Assembly: GCF_003325455.1 (NCBI RefSeq) | Contig: NZ_CP025198.1 | Location: forward strand, 3,368,873-3,432,872 | Direction: 5' to 3' | DNA from: Acidipropionibacterium virtanenii | GTDB taxonomy: Bacteria > Actinomycetota > Actinomycetes > Propionibacteriales > Propionibacteriaceae | Length of the DNA: 64,000 bases | In this document: one piece after another, positions 41,875 through 49,577 of the stretch | Position numbering within the stretch: the first letter of the stretch is position 1 | Layout of the letters: the number at the start of each line of letters is the position of its first letter | Translations under genes and position numbers: made by a program | Notes under the pieces: generated by a model | Told to the model about the DNA's origin: nothing | Database searches by the model: none | The model's input: only the letters and a program-made list of their open reading frames with translations

Positions 41875-42882
41875 TCACCGGCCGGTCGGCGTCCTCCCGC
41901 TGGTCGCCCTGGACACCAGTCGTGACGGGAGGACGACGTCGACCGGGTCGGTGCGTCCCGCCATCCGCTCGGCGAGCAGCTCGACGGCCCTGCGGGCCAT
42001 CGTCGAGGTGCTCTGGTCGACGGTGGTGAGCGAGATCCCGGGGAAGCCGGAGATGGTGGTGTTGTCGAAGCCGGTGACGCCGACGTCGACGCCGGGCCGC
42101 AGCCCGAAGGCCTCAAGGTGCCCGATCGCCTCCAGAGCGATGAGGTCGTTGTGACAGCACAGCGCGAAACCGCCGCCGAACTCCTGGACGATCCGGGCCA
42201 GCTCCCGGCCCACCTCGCCCTGCCTCACCATCTTGACCCGCGACTCCATGCCCTCCTCGGCCAGGGCGGCCCGGTAGCCCTCGATCCTGGCCCGCGAGGA
42301 GTCGCCGGACACCGGTCTGTCGACGCCGAGGTAGATGATCGGCCGATAACCCGAGCCGATCAGCTCGCCGACCACAGTCCACGCTCCCTCGCGGTCGTCG
42401 GTATGCACGAGATCCACCGAGTCCGGCCCGGCGTTGCGGGTCACCACCACCGTGGGCACCTGCCGACCGATCTGCTCCAGGCCCTCGTCGTCGGCCATCG
42501 GGGAGATGAGAATGAGGCCGTCGACGTTCATCTCCAGCAGCCGGCCGACGGCCACCCGCTCGTCGGCGGCGTTCTGGCTCACCGGTGCGATGAAGGGGAT
42601 CAGCCCCCGGGACTCGCAGTGACCCCGGATGAGTTCGATGAGTTCGCCATGGAAAGGATTGACCAGGTCTGACAGGGAGATTCCGACGAATCCGGTGCGG
42701 TTGGCGGCCAGGGCCCGGGCAGCCACATTGGGCCGGTATCCCAGCTTGCTCATCGCGGCCAGGACGAGCTCACGGCTGTGGTCGGAGACCCGCGGGTCGT
42801 CGCGGGCCACCAGGGAGACCGTCTGACGGGAGACGCCGGCCTCATTCGCCACGTCGACCTGGGTCGGTCGCCTTGCGATCAT
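41875..42882 (-). CDS. LacI-family transcriptional regulator
   Basis: A 335-residue repressor with HTH TQVDVANEAGVSRQTVSLVARD, hinge MSKLGYRPNVAARALA and an effector domain (ISLSDLVNPFHGELI, FALCCHNDLIALEAIG, VGVTGFDNTTISGFPGISLTTV). The recognition helix SRQTVS differs from the SRxLVS of the other two LacI proteins, consistent with a different operator, TTGGAGCGCTCCAA, which lies 67 bases downstream of its stop and at two further promoters. ATG 42882 follows GGGGG. It probably controls symporter C, the TIM-barrel gene at 45617 and that at 21519 (inference). Confidence 0.87.
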   Translation of the reverse strand: MIARRPTQVDVANEAGVSRQTVSLVARDDPRVSDHSRELVLAAMSKLGYRPNVAARALAANRTGFVGISLSDLVNPFHGELIELIRGHCESRGLIPFIAPVSQNAADERVAVGRLLEMNVDGLILISPMADDEGLEQIGRQVPTVVVTRNAGPDSVDLVHTDDREGAWTVVGELIGSGYRPIIYLGVDRPVSGDSSRARIEGYRAALAEEGMESRVKMVRQGEVGRELARIVQEFGGGFALCCHNDLIALEAIGHLEAFGLRPGVDVGVTGFDNTTISGFPGISLTTVDQSTSTMARRAVELLAERMAGRTDPVDVVLPSRLVSRATSGRTPTGR

Positions 42883-43145
42883 CAGTCACCCCCTTTCCCG
42901 CCCTCACACCGCTAAGCCTCGATCCGGGAATCCTGACACATTCTAGGGCATTCGGTGCCCAAGCGGTGCCACCCATGTTGACGATATCGCCCGTCCGGGC
43001 GGACCAGACGCAGTGTTTCCCGAATATGAGCTGTTCAAGAAATGTTCTCGATGTGAACCCCGTGGAGCCTCGGCAACTTGCGTCGTTGATCACGACGCGA
43101 CGTCTCATCCGAAGAAATAGATCCCCGTTGCCATCCACGGACAGC

Positions 43146-43451
43146 ATGCAGGCACGAGATGCCCTCGGCGTATCGATGTCATATTTCCATCCACATGTAC
43201 CGGAAGACTCCGTATTCGTGGTTCAAGATCAGTCGCCCATTGTCGGCATGAAGGCAAGCTACGACTCCACCTTGGATGAGGAGTCCAACCAGTGGATCGT
43301 CGCCGCCATATGCTCCAACAATAGAACGATCGACGATGCGACCAACGTCGAAGTGGCCGTCATTCCACGCAAGAAGGTGACCCCGGAGATCACCAAGAAG
43401 ATTCGAGCTAGCACCTTCACAAAACTGGACTGCAAAGACGTGTGGATCTGA
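43146..43451 (+). pseudogene. PASTA-like domain fragment, 5'-truncated
   Basis: A ~100-residue segment with recognisable domain texture: ARDALGVSMSYFHPH, VFVVQDQSPIVGMKA, WIVAAICSNN and a C-terminal VTPEITKKI, resembling PASTA-like repeats of secreted actinobacterial proteins. No signal peptide, ribosome site or sensible upstream coding exists; the frame stays open to 42873 but those residues look random. Base composition is less GC-rich than its surroundings, suggesting transfer. It is most likely the 3' remnant of a lipoprotein or surface protein gene. The stop is followed by a shared hairpin. Confidence 0.4.
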
Positions 43452-43487
43452 GCAATACCGGGCGCTCATTGGCAAGCCAGAAAAGGG

Positions 43488-43516
43488 GGCCGGGGACGCA
43501 TATCGCGTCCCCGGCC
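43488..43516. terminator. Perfect 12-bp hairpin between convergent 3' ends
   Basis: GGCCGGGGACGC (43488-43499) pairs with 43505-43516 across ATATC. It serves the TIM-barrel gene ending at 43566 and the fragment ending at 43451. Confidence 0.75.
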
Positions 43517-43565
43517 TCGCCCCGTCGGCAGCACCCATGCCGACGGGAACAGAACCCGTCGAGGA

Positions 43566-44432
43566 CTACTCGGCGAATTCGGACCGGAGACGGGCCAGCG
43601 CCTTCTTGTTCATCTCGTCGGCCCATTCGTGCCAGCCGAAGATGCACACCGACAGCACGCCGTCGAAGTTTATCTCGCGGAGCGAGGAGAAGACGCGGTC
43701 CCACGGCACCTCGCCGTTGCCGATCTCATTGTGCTGATGCACCCTGGCATCGACGCCTGGGGGATTGATGATGTACCGGTTCCCGTCATTGGCGAGATGA
43801 TTGAAGGTGTCGGAGACGTGCACCTCGCGCAGCTTGGGGGCAGAGGAGGTGATCATGCGCTCGACGTCGCCGACGCCCGACGACAGGTGGAAGGTGTGCG
43901 GGCAGCAGAACTCGTAGCCGATCCAGTCCTTGTCGGTGGCGCAGACGGTGCGGTAGGCCTCGTCGTGGGTCTCGATGTAGTCGTAGGGATGGGCCTCCAT
44001 GTTGAGCCTGATCCCGTACTTCTCGAAGTCGGGGGCCAGCTCCTCGATGGACTTGAACCACGCCTGCTCGCACTCGCGAGGGGTGTTCGGATTGCCGGAG
44101 AACTCCGAGACGATCTCGCGGACGTCCAGCATGTCGGCCAGTTCCAGGATGCGTCGCCAGTTGCGCACCTGGTAGCCGCGCTCCCGCTCGTCGGGGCTCG
44201 ACCAGTTCTGCACCGGGTTGAGGGTGCGCACCTGGACCCCGGAATCCTTCTGGGCCTTCTTGAGGCCCTCGATGAACTCGCGGTTGCCCTTGGGGTAGCG
44301 CTGCCAGAAGTGGAACTCCTCGTTGGGGGAGAGCTCCACGTACTTGTATCCCAGTTCGCCGGCCTTGCGGATGCTGTCGGCCGTCGACATGGAGAAGTAG
44401 TACATATTCGGATCAAGAGCGATGTCGACCAT
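43566..44432 (-). CDS. Xylose-isomerase-like TIM-barrel enzyme (IolH-like)
   Basis: A 288-residue barrel starting VDIALDPNMYYFSMSTADSI, close in layout to IolH-type proteins of inositol operons, whose catalytic role is not established. Metal-site strands are LNMEAHPYDYIETH (Glu), GYEFCCPHTFHLSSG (His), REVHVSDTFNHL (His) and VLSVCIFGWHEW. The final Glu is replaced in this region, so activity may differ from classic isomerases. ATG 44432 follows AAAGGAG. It lies 120 bases downstream of the IolG-like gene on the same strand, separated by a hairpin. Confidence 0.75.
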   Translation of the reverse strand: MVDIALDPNMYYFSMSTADSIRKAGELGYKYVELSPNEEFHFWQRYPKGNREFIEGLKKAQKDSGVQVRTLNPVQNWSSPDERERGYQVRNWRRILELADMLDVREIVSEFSGNPNTPRECEQAWFKSIEELAPDFEKYGIRLNMEAHPYDYIETHDEAYRTVCATDKDWIGYEFCCPHTFHLSSGVGDVERMITSSAPKLREVHVSDTFNHLANDGNRYIINPPGVDARVHQHNEIGNGEVPWDRVFSSLREINFDGVLSVCIFGWHEWADEMNKKALARLRSEFAE

Positions 44433-44496
44433 GACGATCTCCTTTCTGTGGCATGAACCGCCGGGAATCCTCACGACGACGTCGTCCCCGGGGTGC

Positions 44497-44534
44497 GGTG
44501 GGGTCGGGAGGCGTCTCCATCGCCCGACCCCACC
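44497..44534. terminator. 12-bp hairpin downstream of IolG-like gene
   Basis: GGTGGGGTCGGG (44497-44508) pairs with 44523-44534. It ends 18 bases past the dehydrogenase stop (44553). A TGTCAGGACA decamer (44539-44548) abuts it and could hold a -35 (CTGACA) for the next gene. Confidence 0.6.
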
Positions 44535-44552
44535 AGTATGTCAGGACATGAC

Positions 44553-45560
44553 TCAGGCGTAGAAGGCGGGCTTGTCGATCATGTCCACCTGGACCTCCTT
44601 ACCGCCGTTCTCCAGCGACTCGATCCCGGCGTCGACGACGACGGTGGCGGCGTAGCCGTCCCATGCGGTGGAGCCGGCGTGCTCGTCGCGCTCCACGGCG
44701 CGGATCCATCCCTGGAACTCCGCATTGAAGGCGTCGTGGAAGCGGTCGACGTGGCTGTGGCAGATCACGTGGCGCTCGCCCCACTGGTCGCGCACCCGGG
44801 CGTGCTCCTGGTCGGACAGGCTGGTGGTGCCGCCCTCCATCACCAGCTCGCACTCGATGGAGTAGCCGAACTGGATGTTGACGTTGACCTCGTCGTCGAT
44901 GCGCACCCCGGACTCGGTCGTGGCCACCAGGACCAGCGGGTCGGTGAGGTGGGCGAATTTCTTGGAGGTCGACCGCGGGGTGTCGACGCGCACCGAGGTG
45001 ATCTCCTCGCCCAGCAGGAAGCGCGAGATGTCGATCTCGTGGATCGCGGTGTCGTCGATCATGTTGCGGGTGGTGTAGTTCTCGGGCACCGAGGGGTTGC
45101 GGTGGCGGCAGTGCAGCAAGGTGGCGTAGCCGAGATCGCCGTCGGTGAGCACCTTGCGCATCTCGTTGTAGCCCTTGTCGAAGCGGCGCATGAAGCCGAC
45201 GGTGACCAGCTGCTTGCCGGCCTTCTGCTCGGCCTCCATGATCTTGCGGCAGTCCTCGCCGGTGGTGGCCAGGGGCTTCTCGCACAGGACGTACTTGCCG
45301 GCCTCGATGGCGGCGATGACGTCGGGGCAGTGGACCTTGCCGAAGGTCGCGATGAGCACGGCGTCGACGTCGGGGTCGGCGATGAGCTCGGGGCCCGAGC
45401 CGTAGGCCTTGGCGCCCAGGGGCTCGGCGACGGCCTTGGCGCCGTCGAGATTGATGTCGGCGACGGCGACGATCCTGCCGCCGGACAGCTCGTTGGTGAT
45501 GCGGTCGACATGGGCGCGGCCCATGCCGCCGGCGCCGATGAGTCCGATACGAACGGTCAT
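44553..45560 (-). CDS. iolG: Inositol 2-dehydrogenase-like (IolG) Gfo/Idh/MocA enzyme
   Basis: A 335-residue NAD-dependent dehydrogenase with Rossmann motif IGLIGAGGMGRAHVDRI, EKP motif YVLCEKPLATTGEDC, and the IolG-typical VTVGFMRRFDKGYNEM, HCRHRNPSVPE and DTAIHEIDISRFLLGE (catalytic Asp/His). Length and motifs agree well with myo-inositol 2-dehydrogenase, which forms 2-keto-myo-inositol, the IolE substrate. It is encoded 56 bases downstream of a TIM-barrel gene on the same strand; the pair is probably co-transcribed from the operator-controlled promoter at 46598-46626. Scyllo- or chiro-inositol specificity is an alternative. Confidence 0.83.
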   Translation of the reverse strand: MTVRIGLIGAGGMGRAHVDRITNELSGGRIVAVADINLDGAKAVAEPLGAKAYGSGPELIADPDVDAVLIATFGKVHCPDVIAAIEAGKYVLCEKPLATTGEDCRKIMEAEQKAGKQLVTVGFMRRFDKGYNEMRKVLTDGDLGYATLLHCRHRNPSVPENYTTRNMIDDTAIHEIDISRFLLGEEITSVRVDTPRSTSKKFAHLTDPLVLVATTESGVRIDDEVNVNIQFGYSIECELVMEGGTTSLSDQEHARVRDQWGERHVICHSHVDRFHDAFNAEFQGWIRAVERDEHAGSTAWDGYAATVVVDAGIESLENGGKEVQVDMIDKPAFYA

Positions 45561-45616
45561 TGTGTGTCCTCTCAGCTTCTCTGCTCAGATGTTCGGTTCA
45601 GATGTGGAGTGCACGC

Positions 45617-46549
45617 TCACTTGAGACCCAGGCCGCACTCGGCCAGGTACTCGCGGGTGGCGATGGCGTTGGGCTTGGGCAGGCCCGGGTCGCAGGGGTA
45701 CAGGTCCTGCTCGCAGACGACGTAGATGTCCTTGTCCAGACCGGCCAGGGCGTCGACCAGCTGCTTCATGTCGGGCTCGCCGGCCGGCGGGCACACCGAG
45801 GCGCCCTTGGCGACGGCCTCACCGAAGGGCCAGTCCTTCTCGTGGGCCTCGCGGGTGATGTCGGGATCGAAGGCCTTGATATGCACGTAGGTGATGCGAT
45901 CGGGGTACTGCTTGATGATCTCGATGGGATCCCCGCCGCCGTAGACGATGTGGCCGGTGTCCAGGCACAGGTTGACGTAGCGCGGGTCGGTGGCCTCGAA
46001 GATCCGGGCGATCTCCTCGGGGGTCTCGATGTGGGAGTCGCCGTGCGGGTGGAGCACCATCTTGAGGTTGAACTCGTCGAGCAGCATCTCGCCGAGCTTG
46101 TTGGCGTTCTCTACGTAGGTCTTCCAGGCCTCGGGGGACAGGACGCGGTCGTCGGTCCACTCCCAGGTCTTGTCATCGCGGTACAGCGGGGGCAGATGAA
46201 CGATGTACTCGGCGCCCACGGCGGCGTGGGTCTCGGCGATCCTGCGGAACCAGTCCTGGGTGGTCTTCCACTCCTCGGGCTTGTGCAGGATGCCCCAGCC
46301 GGTGCCGGCGACGACCTTGAGGCCGAACTCGTCGGTCCACCTCGTCAGTTCTTTGGGATCGGTGGGGAAGTATCCGAAGGGGCCCGTCTCCAGGATCTCG
46401 AAGCCGGCCTCGGCCATCTCCTGCATGGCCTGGCGCGGCGGGATCTGCTTGGGGTCGTCGGGGAACCAGACACCCCACTGGTCGGGGCAGACGCCGATGG
46501 CGAGCTTCGAGTACTTCGGATCGTTGGTGTTACGTGCCTTGGAGGCCAT
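45617..46549 (-). CDS. Xylose-isomerase-like TIM-barrel enzyme (IolE-related)
   Basis: A 310-residue barrel beginning SKLAIGVCPDQWGVWFPDD, reminiscent of IolE's start (a GVxPxxW pattern). Metal-ligand strands are MVLHPHGDSHIET (His), VNLCLDTGHIVYGGGD (Asp/His), ITYVHIKAFDPD (His) and YVVCEQDLYP (Glu). It is probably an inosose dehydratase or isomerase acting with the IolG-like enzyme downstream. ATG 46549 is used; GAGAAG upstream is a moderate ribosome site. Its promoter carries a TTGGAGCGCTCCAA operator. It differs from the IolE at 30791 in lacking the GTGVQT motif. Confidence 0.78.
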   Translation of the reverse strand: MASKARNTNDPKYSKLAIGVCPDQWGVWFPDDPKQIPPRQAMQEMAEAGFEILETGPFGYFPTDPKELTRWTDEFGLKVVAGTGWGILHKPEEWKTTQDWFRRIAETHAAVGAEYIVHLPPLYRDDKTWEWTDDRVLSPEAWKTYVENANKLGEMLLDEFNLKMVLHPHGDSHIETPEEIARIFEATDPRYVNLCLDTGHIVYGGGDPIEIIKQYPDRITYVHIKAFDPDITREAHEKDWPFGEAVAKGASVCPPAGEPDMKQLVDALAGLDKDIYVVCEQDLYPCDPGLPKPNAIATREYLAECGLGLK

Positions 46550-46581
46550 TCTCGCTTCTCCTCGTCGTTGAGGCTCCATCC

Positions 46582-46595
46582 TTGGAGCGCTCCAA
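46582..46595. promoter_or_regulatory. LacI-type operator TTGGAGCGCTCCAA (site 3 of 3)
   Basis: A perfect 14-bp palindrome identical to 41795-41808, placed immediately downstream of the -10 of the TIM-barrel/IolG operon. Confidence 0.75.
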
Positions 46596-46597
46596 TA

Positions 46598-46626
46598 AGC
46601 GTAGAGCACAACCTGATCTTTGTACA
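46598..46626 (-). promoter_or_regulatory. Promoter of TIM-barrel/IolG operon
   Basis: Minus strand: TGTACA (complement of 46621-46626), a 17-base spacer, TACGCT (46598-46603), then the operator. Confidence 0.55.
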
Positions 46627-46722
46627 GTCATTTGGGGTGGATTCTCCTCTTTGACGTCACGGGCCCGCCTTCGGCTCCTCGACATCCCCTCCCGATCATC
46701 CCCTGCCTTCCCCTCCGGATAC

Positions 46723-46773
46723 GGATCGGCCCCGACGCTCCTGGCCGGGCCAGGTGTGCGTCGGGGCCGATCC
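46723..46773. terminator. 16-bp perfect hairpin downstream of mmsA
   Basis: GGATCGGCCCCGACGC (46723-46738) pairs with 46758-46773 across a 19-base loop, 21 bases past the mmsA stop. Confidence 0.75.
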
Positions 46774-46793
46774 GAGCGATCAGCGGGGGGCCG

Positions 46794-48287
46794 TCACTCC
46801 TCGCGCTCGAAGGACATGGTGGCGTTGAAGGTGCGCTCGGTGGGCCAGCGCTCGGTGATCGCCTTGGCCTTGGTGTAGAACCGCACGCCCTCCGGGCCGT
46901 GGATGTGGGTGTCGCCGAGCAGCGACTCCTTCCAGCCGCCGAAGGAGTAGTAGGCCACCGGGGTCGGGATCGGCACGTTGACGCCGACCATGCCGGCCTC
47001 CACGTCCAGGGTGAAGCGGCGGGCCACGCCGCCGTCGTTGGTGAAGATCGCCGACCCGTTGCCGAAGGGCGAGGAGTTCACGATCTCGATGGCGTCGGCG
47101 TAGGAATCGGCGTTGACGATGGCCAGCACCGGCCCGAAGACCTCCTCGGTGTAGACCGGGGCCTCCAGCGGGACGTCTCCGAGGATGGTCGGCCCGAGGA
47201 AGTAGCCGGACTCGTGACCGGGGATGGTCTTGCCGCGGCCGTCCATCACGACGGTGGCGCCGCGCTTCTCGGCGTCGTCGATGAGGCCGGTGATGCGCTC
47301 CTTGGCCTTCTTGTCGATGACCGGGCCCATCTCGACGCCCTCGCCCATGCCCTCGCCGACCTTGATGGCCTCGGCGTGGGCCTGGACCTTCTTCGCCAGC
47401 TCGGGGCCGCAGCCGCCGACGGCCACCACGACCGGCAGCGCCATGCAGCGCTCGCCGGCGGCGCCGAAGGCCGAGGCAGAAATATGCTGCGCGGCGAAGT
47501 CCAGATCGGCGTCGGGCATCACGATGGCGTGGTTGTTGGCCCCGCCGAGGGCCTGCACACGCTTTCCGTGGGTGACGCCGGTGTTCTGGACGATGTGGGC
47601 CACCGGGGTGGAGCCCACGAAGGAGATGGCGTCGATCCCGGGGTGCTCGAGCACCTTGGAGACCATCGTGCGGTTGCCGGCCAGGACGTTGAAGACGCCG
47701 TCGGGCAGCCCGGCCTCCTTGTAGAGCTCGGCGGTCAGCAGCGAGGCCGAGGGGGTGGCGGAGGCGGGCTTGAGGATGAAGGCGTTCCCGGTGGCCACGG
47801 CCAGCGGGTGCATCCACATCGGCACCATGGCCGGGAAGTTGAAGGGCACGATGCCCGCGACGACGCCCACCGGCTGGCGGATGGTGTGGATGTCGACACC
47901 GGTGGAGATGTCGGAGGAGTACTCGCCCTTCAGCGCCACGTTGATCTCGGTGGCGAAGTCCAGGGTCTCACGGCCGCGCTGGATCTCACCGATGGCGTCG
48001 GAGTAGTTCTTGCCGTGCTCGGCGACGATCATCCGCGCCATCTCGTCCTGGTGGTCCAGGACCAGCTGGCGCATCCGGAACATGATCGCGGTGCGCTTGG
48101 CCAGGGAGTAGCGGGCCCACTTCTTCTGGGCCTCGCGGGCCACCTCGACGACGTGGTCGAGGTCGTCCTCGCTGGCCTGCAGGAGCTCGGCCTCGACCTG
48201 TCCGGTGGCGGGGTTCTCAACCGGGAAGCGGCCGGTGGGGGTGCCCTCGTAGTAGGCCCCGTCGACCCACTGCTTGATTGTCTTCAT
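46794..48287 (-). CDS. mmsA: Methylmalonate-semialdehyde dehydrogenase (CoA-acylating), MmsA/IolA
   Basis: A 497-residue aldehyde dehydrogenase that converts malonate semialdehyde or methylmalonate semialdehyde with CoA and NAD to acetyl-CoA or propionyl-CoA, the last step of inositol (and valine) breakdown. The catalytic Cys lies in FGAAGERCMALPV near residue 290, and FVGSTPVAHIV and EVFGPVLAIV are conserved ALDH segments. VPFNFPAMVPMWMHPLA is the MmsA-family signature. It has its own promoter and is divergent from the GntR regulator. Its presence is the strongest single argument, with IolE, that the island serves inositol. iolB, iolC and iolD are not in the window. Confidence 0.92.
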   Translation of the reverse strand: MKTIKQWVDGAYYEGTPTGRFPVENPATGQVEAELLQASEDDLDHVVEVAREAQKKWARYSLAKRTAIMFRMRQLVLDHQDEMARMIVAEHGKNYSDAIGEIQRGRETLDFATEINVALKGEYSSDISTGVDIHTIRQPVGVVAGIVPFNFPAMVPMWMHPLAVATGNAFILKPASATPSASLLTAELYKEAGLPDGVFNVLAGNRTMVSKVLEHPGIDAISFVGSTPVAHIVQNTGVTHGKRVQALGGANNHAIVMPDADLDFAAQHISASAFGAAGERCMALPVVVAVGGCGPELAKKVQAHAEAIKVGEGMGEGVEMGPVIDKKAKERITGLIDDAEKRGATVVMDGRGKTIPGHESGYFLGPTILGDVPLEAPVYTEEVFGPVLAIVNADSYADAIEIVNSSPFGNGSAIFTNDGGVARRFTLDVEAGMVGVNVPIPTPVAYYSFGGWKESLLGDTHIHGPEGVRFYTKAKAITERWPTERTFNATMSFEREE

Positions 48288-48384
48288 CGTCGATCTCCTA
48301 GCTGCAGCTTCGTCATTGAACGGCTGGTGCGGTCGGCTCGTCCCGTCCGTCTGGCCGGGACACTACCGGAATCCGCTTCCCTTG

Positions 48385-48413
48385 TCATTACAAATATGCC
48401 CATGTGACGTCAA
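48385..48413 (-). promoter_or_regulatory. Promoter of mmsA
   Basis: Minus strand: TTGACG (complement of 48408-48413), a 17-base spacer, TAATGA (48385-48390), about 98 bases before the start codon. Confidence 0.6.
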
Positions 48414-48562
48414 CGCCTGCACCCGACGACCGAGAAACCGCACCCTGGGGCCTGCCGACCCACAGATCTGTACCTGTCATTTCGCTGCTGACGAACACCT
48501 TCCCACTCTGGCGAGCCTGATCTGCCAGGCCACCGCGAGGACTCAGGACATCAAGGAGTCCC

Positions 48563-48701
48563 GAAGACGCGTCTTCACCACGCACCTGACGCGCGTCATG
48601 TCCATGTTTCGGTCCATGTCAACTCACAAGAGGCGTCCAGTGTCATCGGACATGACTAGACTTGACGACAATTGACACGCGAAGCACGCCATGTCCTGAC
48701 A
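48563..48701. promoter_or_regulatory. Operator cluster between mmsA and gntR
   Basis: The 457-base divergent region holds palindromes GAAGACGCGTCTTC (48563-48576), TGACGCGCGTCA (48587-48598) and TGTCCTGACA (48692-48701), the last just before the GntR gene. The second is related to the operators at 23916 and 36833. Autoregulation by GntR and cross-control by a LacI protein are inferred. Confidence 0.5.
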
Positions 48702-48744
48702 GGAGTTGGCGTGCTACGGCCCCGACGACCTGGATGAAGACCCT

Positions 48745-49521
48745 ATGAGCACCGCCGCATCCGCCCCCGACCCTCGGGCAGACGAACCATTCATCGCGGA
48801 CATCGAGCTGGACCGCGACTCCTCCGAGCCGCTGTACCAGCAGATCGCCAAGCCCCTGGAGGATCTCATCCTCTCGGGAACCCTGGCATCCGGTCGCCTC
48901 ATCGAGGACGAGGTCTCGATGGCCCAACGTCTCCACGTCTCGCGCCCGACCGCCCGTCGCGCCCTCCAGGACCTGGTCGCACGAGGCCTGCTCACCCGGC
49001 GCCGCGGGGCGGGCACCCGCGTCACCCCCTCCCACGTGCGACGCACCCTCTCGCTGACCTCTCTGAATGACGATCTGCTCAAGGCCGGCTTCAAGCCGAG
49101 AACCGAGGTCGTCAGCTATGAGGTGCGGCTGGCCGACGAGGAGGAGGCCGATCTGCTGCACTGCGAGACCGGTGACGAGATCGTGCGGATCGAAAGGGTG
49201 CGCATGATCGAGGACCGCCCCCTGGCCTTCATGACGAACCTGCTGCCCGCCCAGGGAGCCCCCACCCTCACTCAGCTCAGCCGCTCCGGGCTCTACGCCT
49301 GCCTCGAGGAGCGCGGTATCCACCCGGTGTCGGCAACCCAGTCGGTGGGTGCCCGAACGGCCGACGCCCAGGACGCCGAGCATCTCCGCATCCCCGCCGC
49401 GTCGGCCCTGCTCACCATGCAGCGCACCGCCTACGACGCCAACGAGCACGTCATCGAGTACGGCTCGCACATCTACAACGCGGCCCTCTACTCGTTCCAG
49501 TTCAATCTCACGGGTGATTGA
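48745..49521 (+). CDS. GntR-family regulator, HutC/UTRA subfamily
   Basis: A 258-residue regulator. The winged HTH (EPLYQQIAKPLEDLIL, then HVSRPTARRALQDLVARGLL) occupies roughly residues 28-90, and a UTRA ligand domain follows (VVSYEVRLADEEEADLL, GDEIVRIERVRMIEDRPLA, AYDANEHVIEYGSHIYN). UTRA regulators sense sugars, sugar phosphates or amino acids. It is divergent from mmsA, and GntR proteins control inositol catabolism in other actinobacteria (Corynebacterium IolR), so control of mmsA is likely. ATG 48745 is chosen; an upstream TTG at 48706 directly abuts AGGAG and would add 13 residues. Confidence 0.87.
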   Translation: MSTAASAPDPRADEPFIADIELDRDSSEPLYQQIAKPLEDLILSGTLASGRLIEDEVSMAQRLHVSRPTARRALQDLVARGLLTRRRGAGTRVTPSHVRRTLSLTSLNDDLLKAGFKPRTEVVSYEVRLADEEEADLLHCETGDEIVRIERVRMIEDRPLAFMTNLLPAQGAPTLTQLSRSGLYACLEERGIHPVSATQSVGARTADAQDAEHLRIPAASALLTMQRTAYDANEHVIEYGSHIYNAALYSFQFNLTGD

Positions 49522-49577
49522 GGAGGGGAAGGCGACTCCCCCCACGCTCGCTGCCCTGTCGTGATGATGCCGGGCGC

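Noticed and set aside
42873..43145. 5' extension of the PASTA-like fragment to the frame start
   Set aside because: The residues look random, overlap the LacI start region and have no ribosome-binding site.
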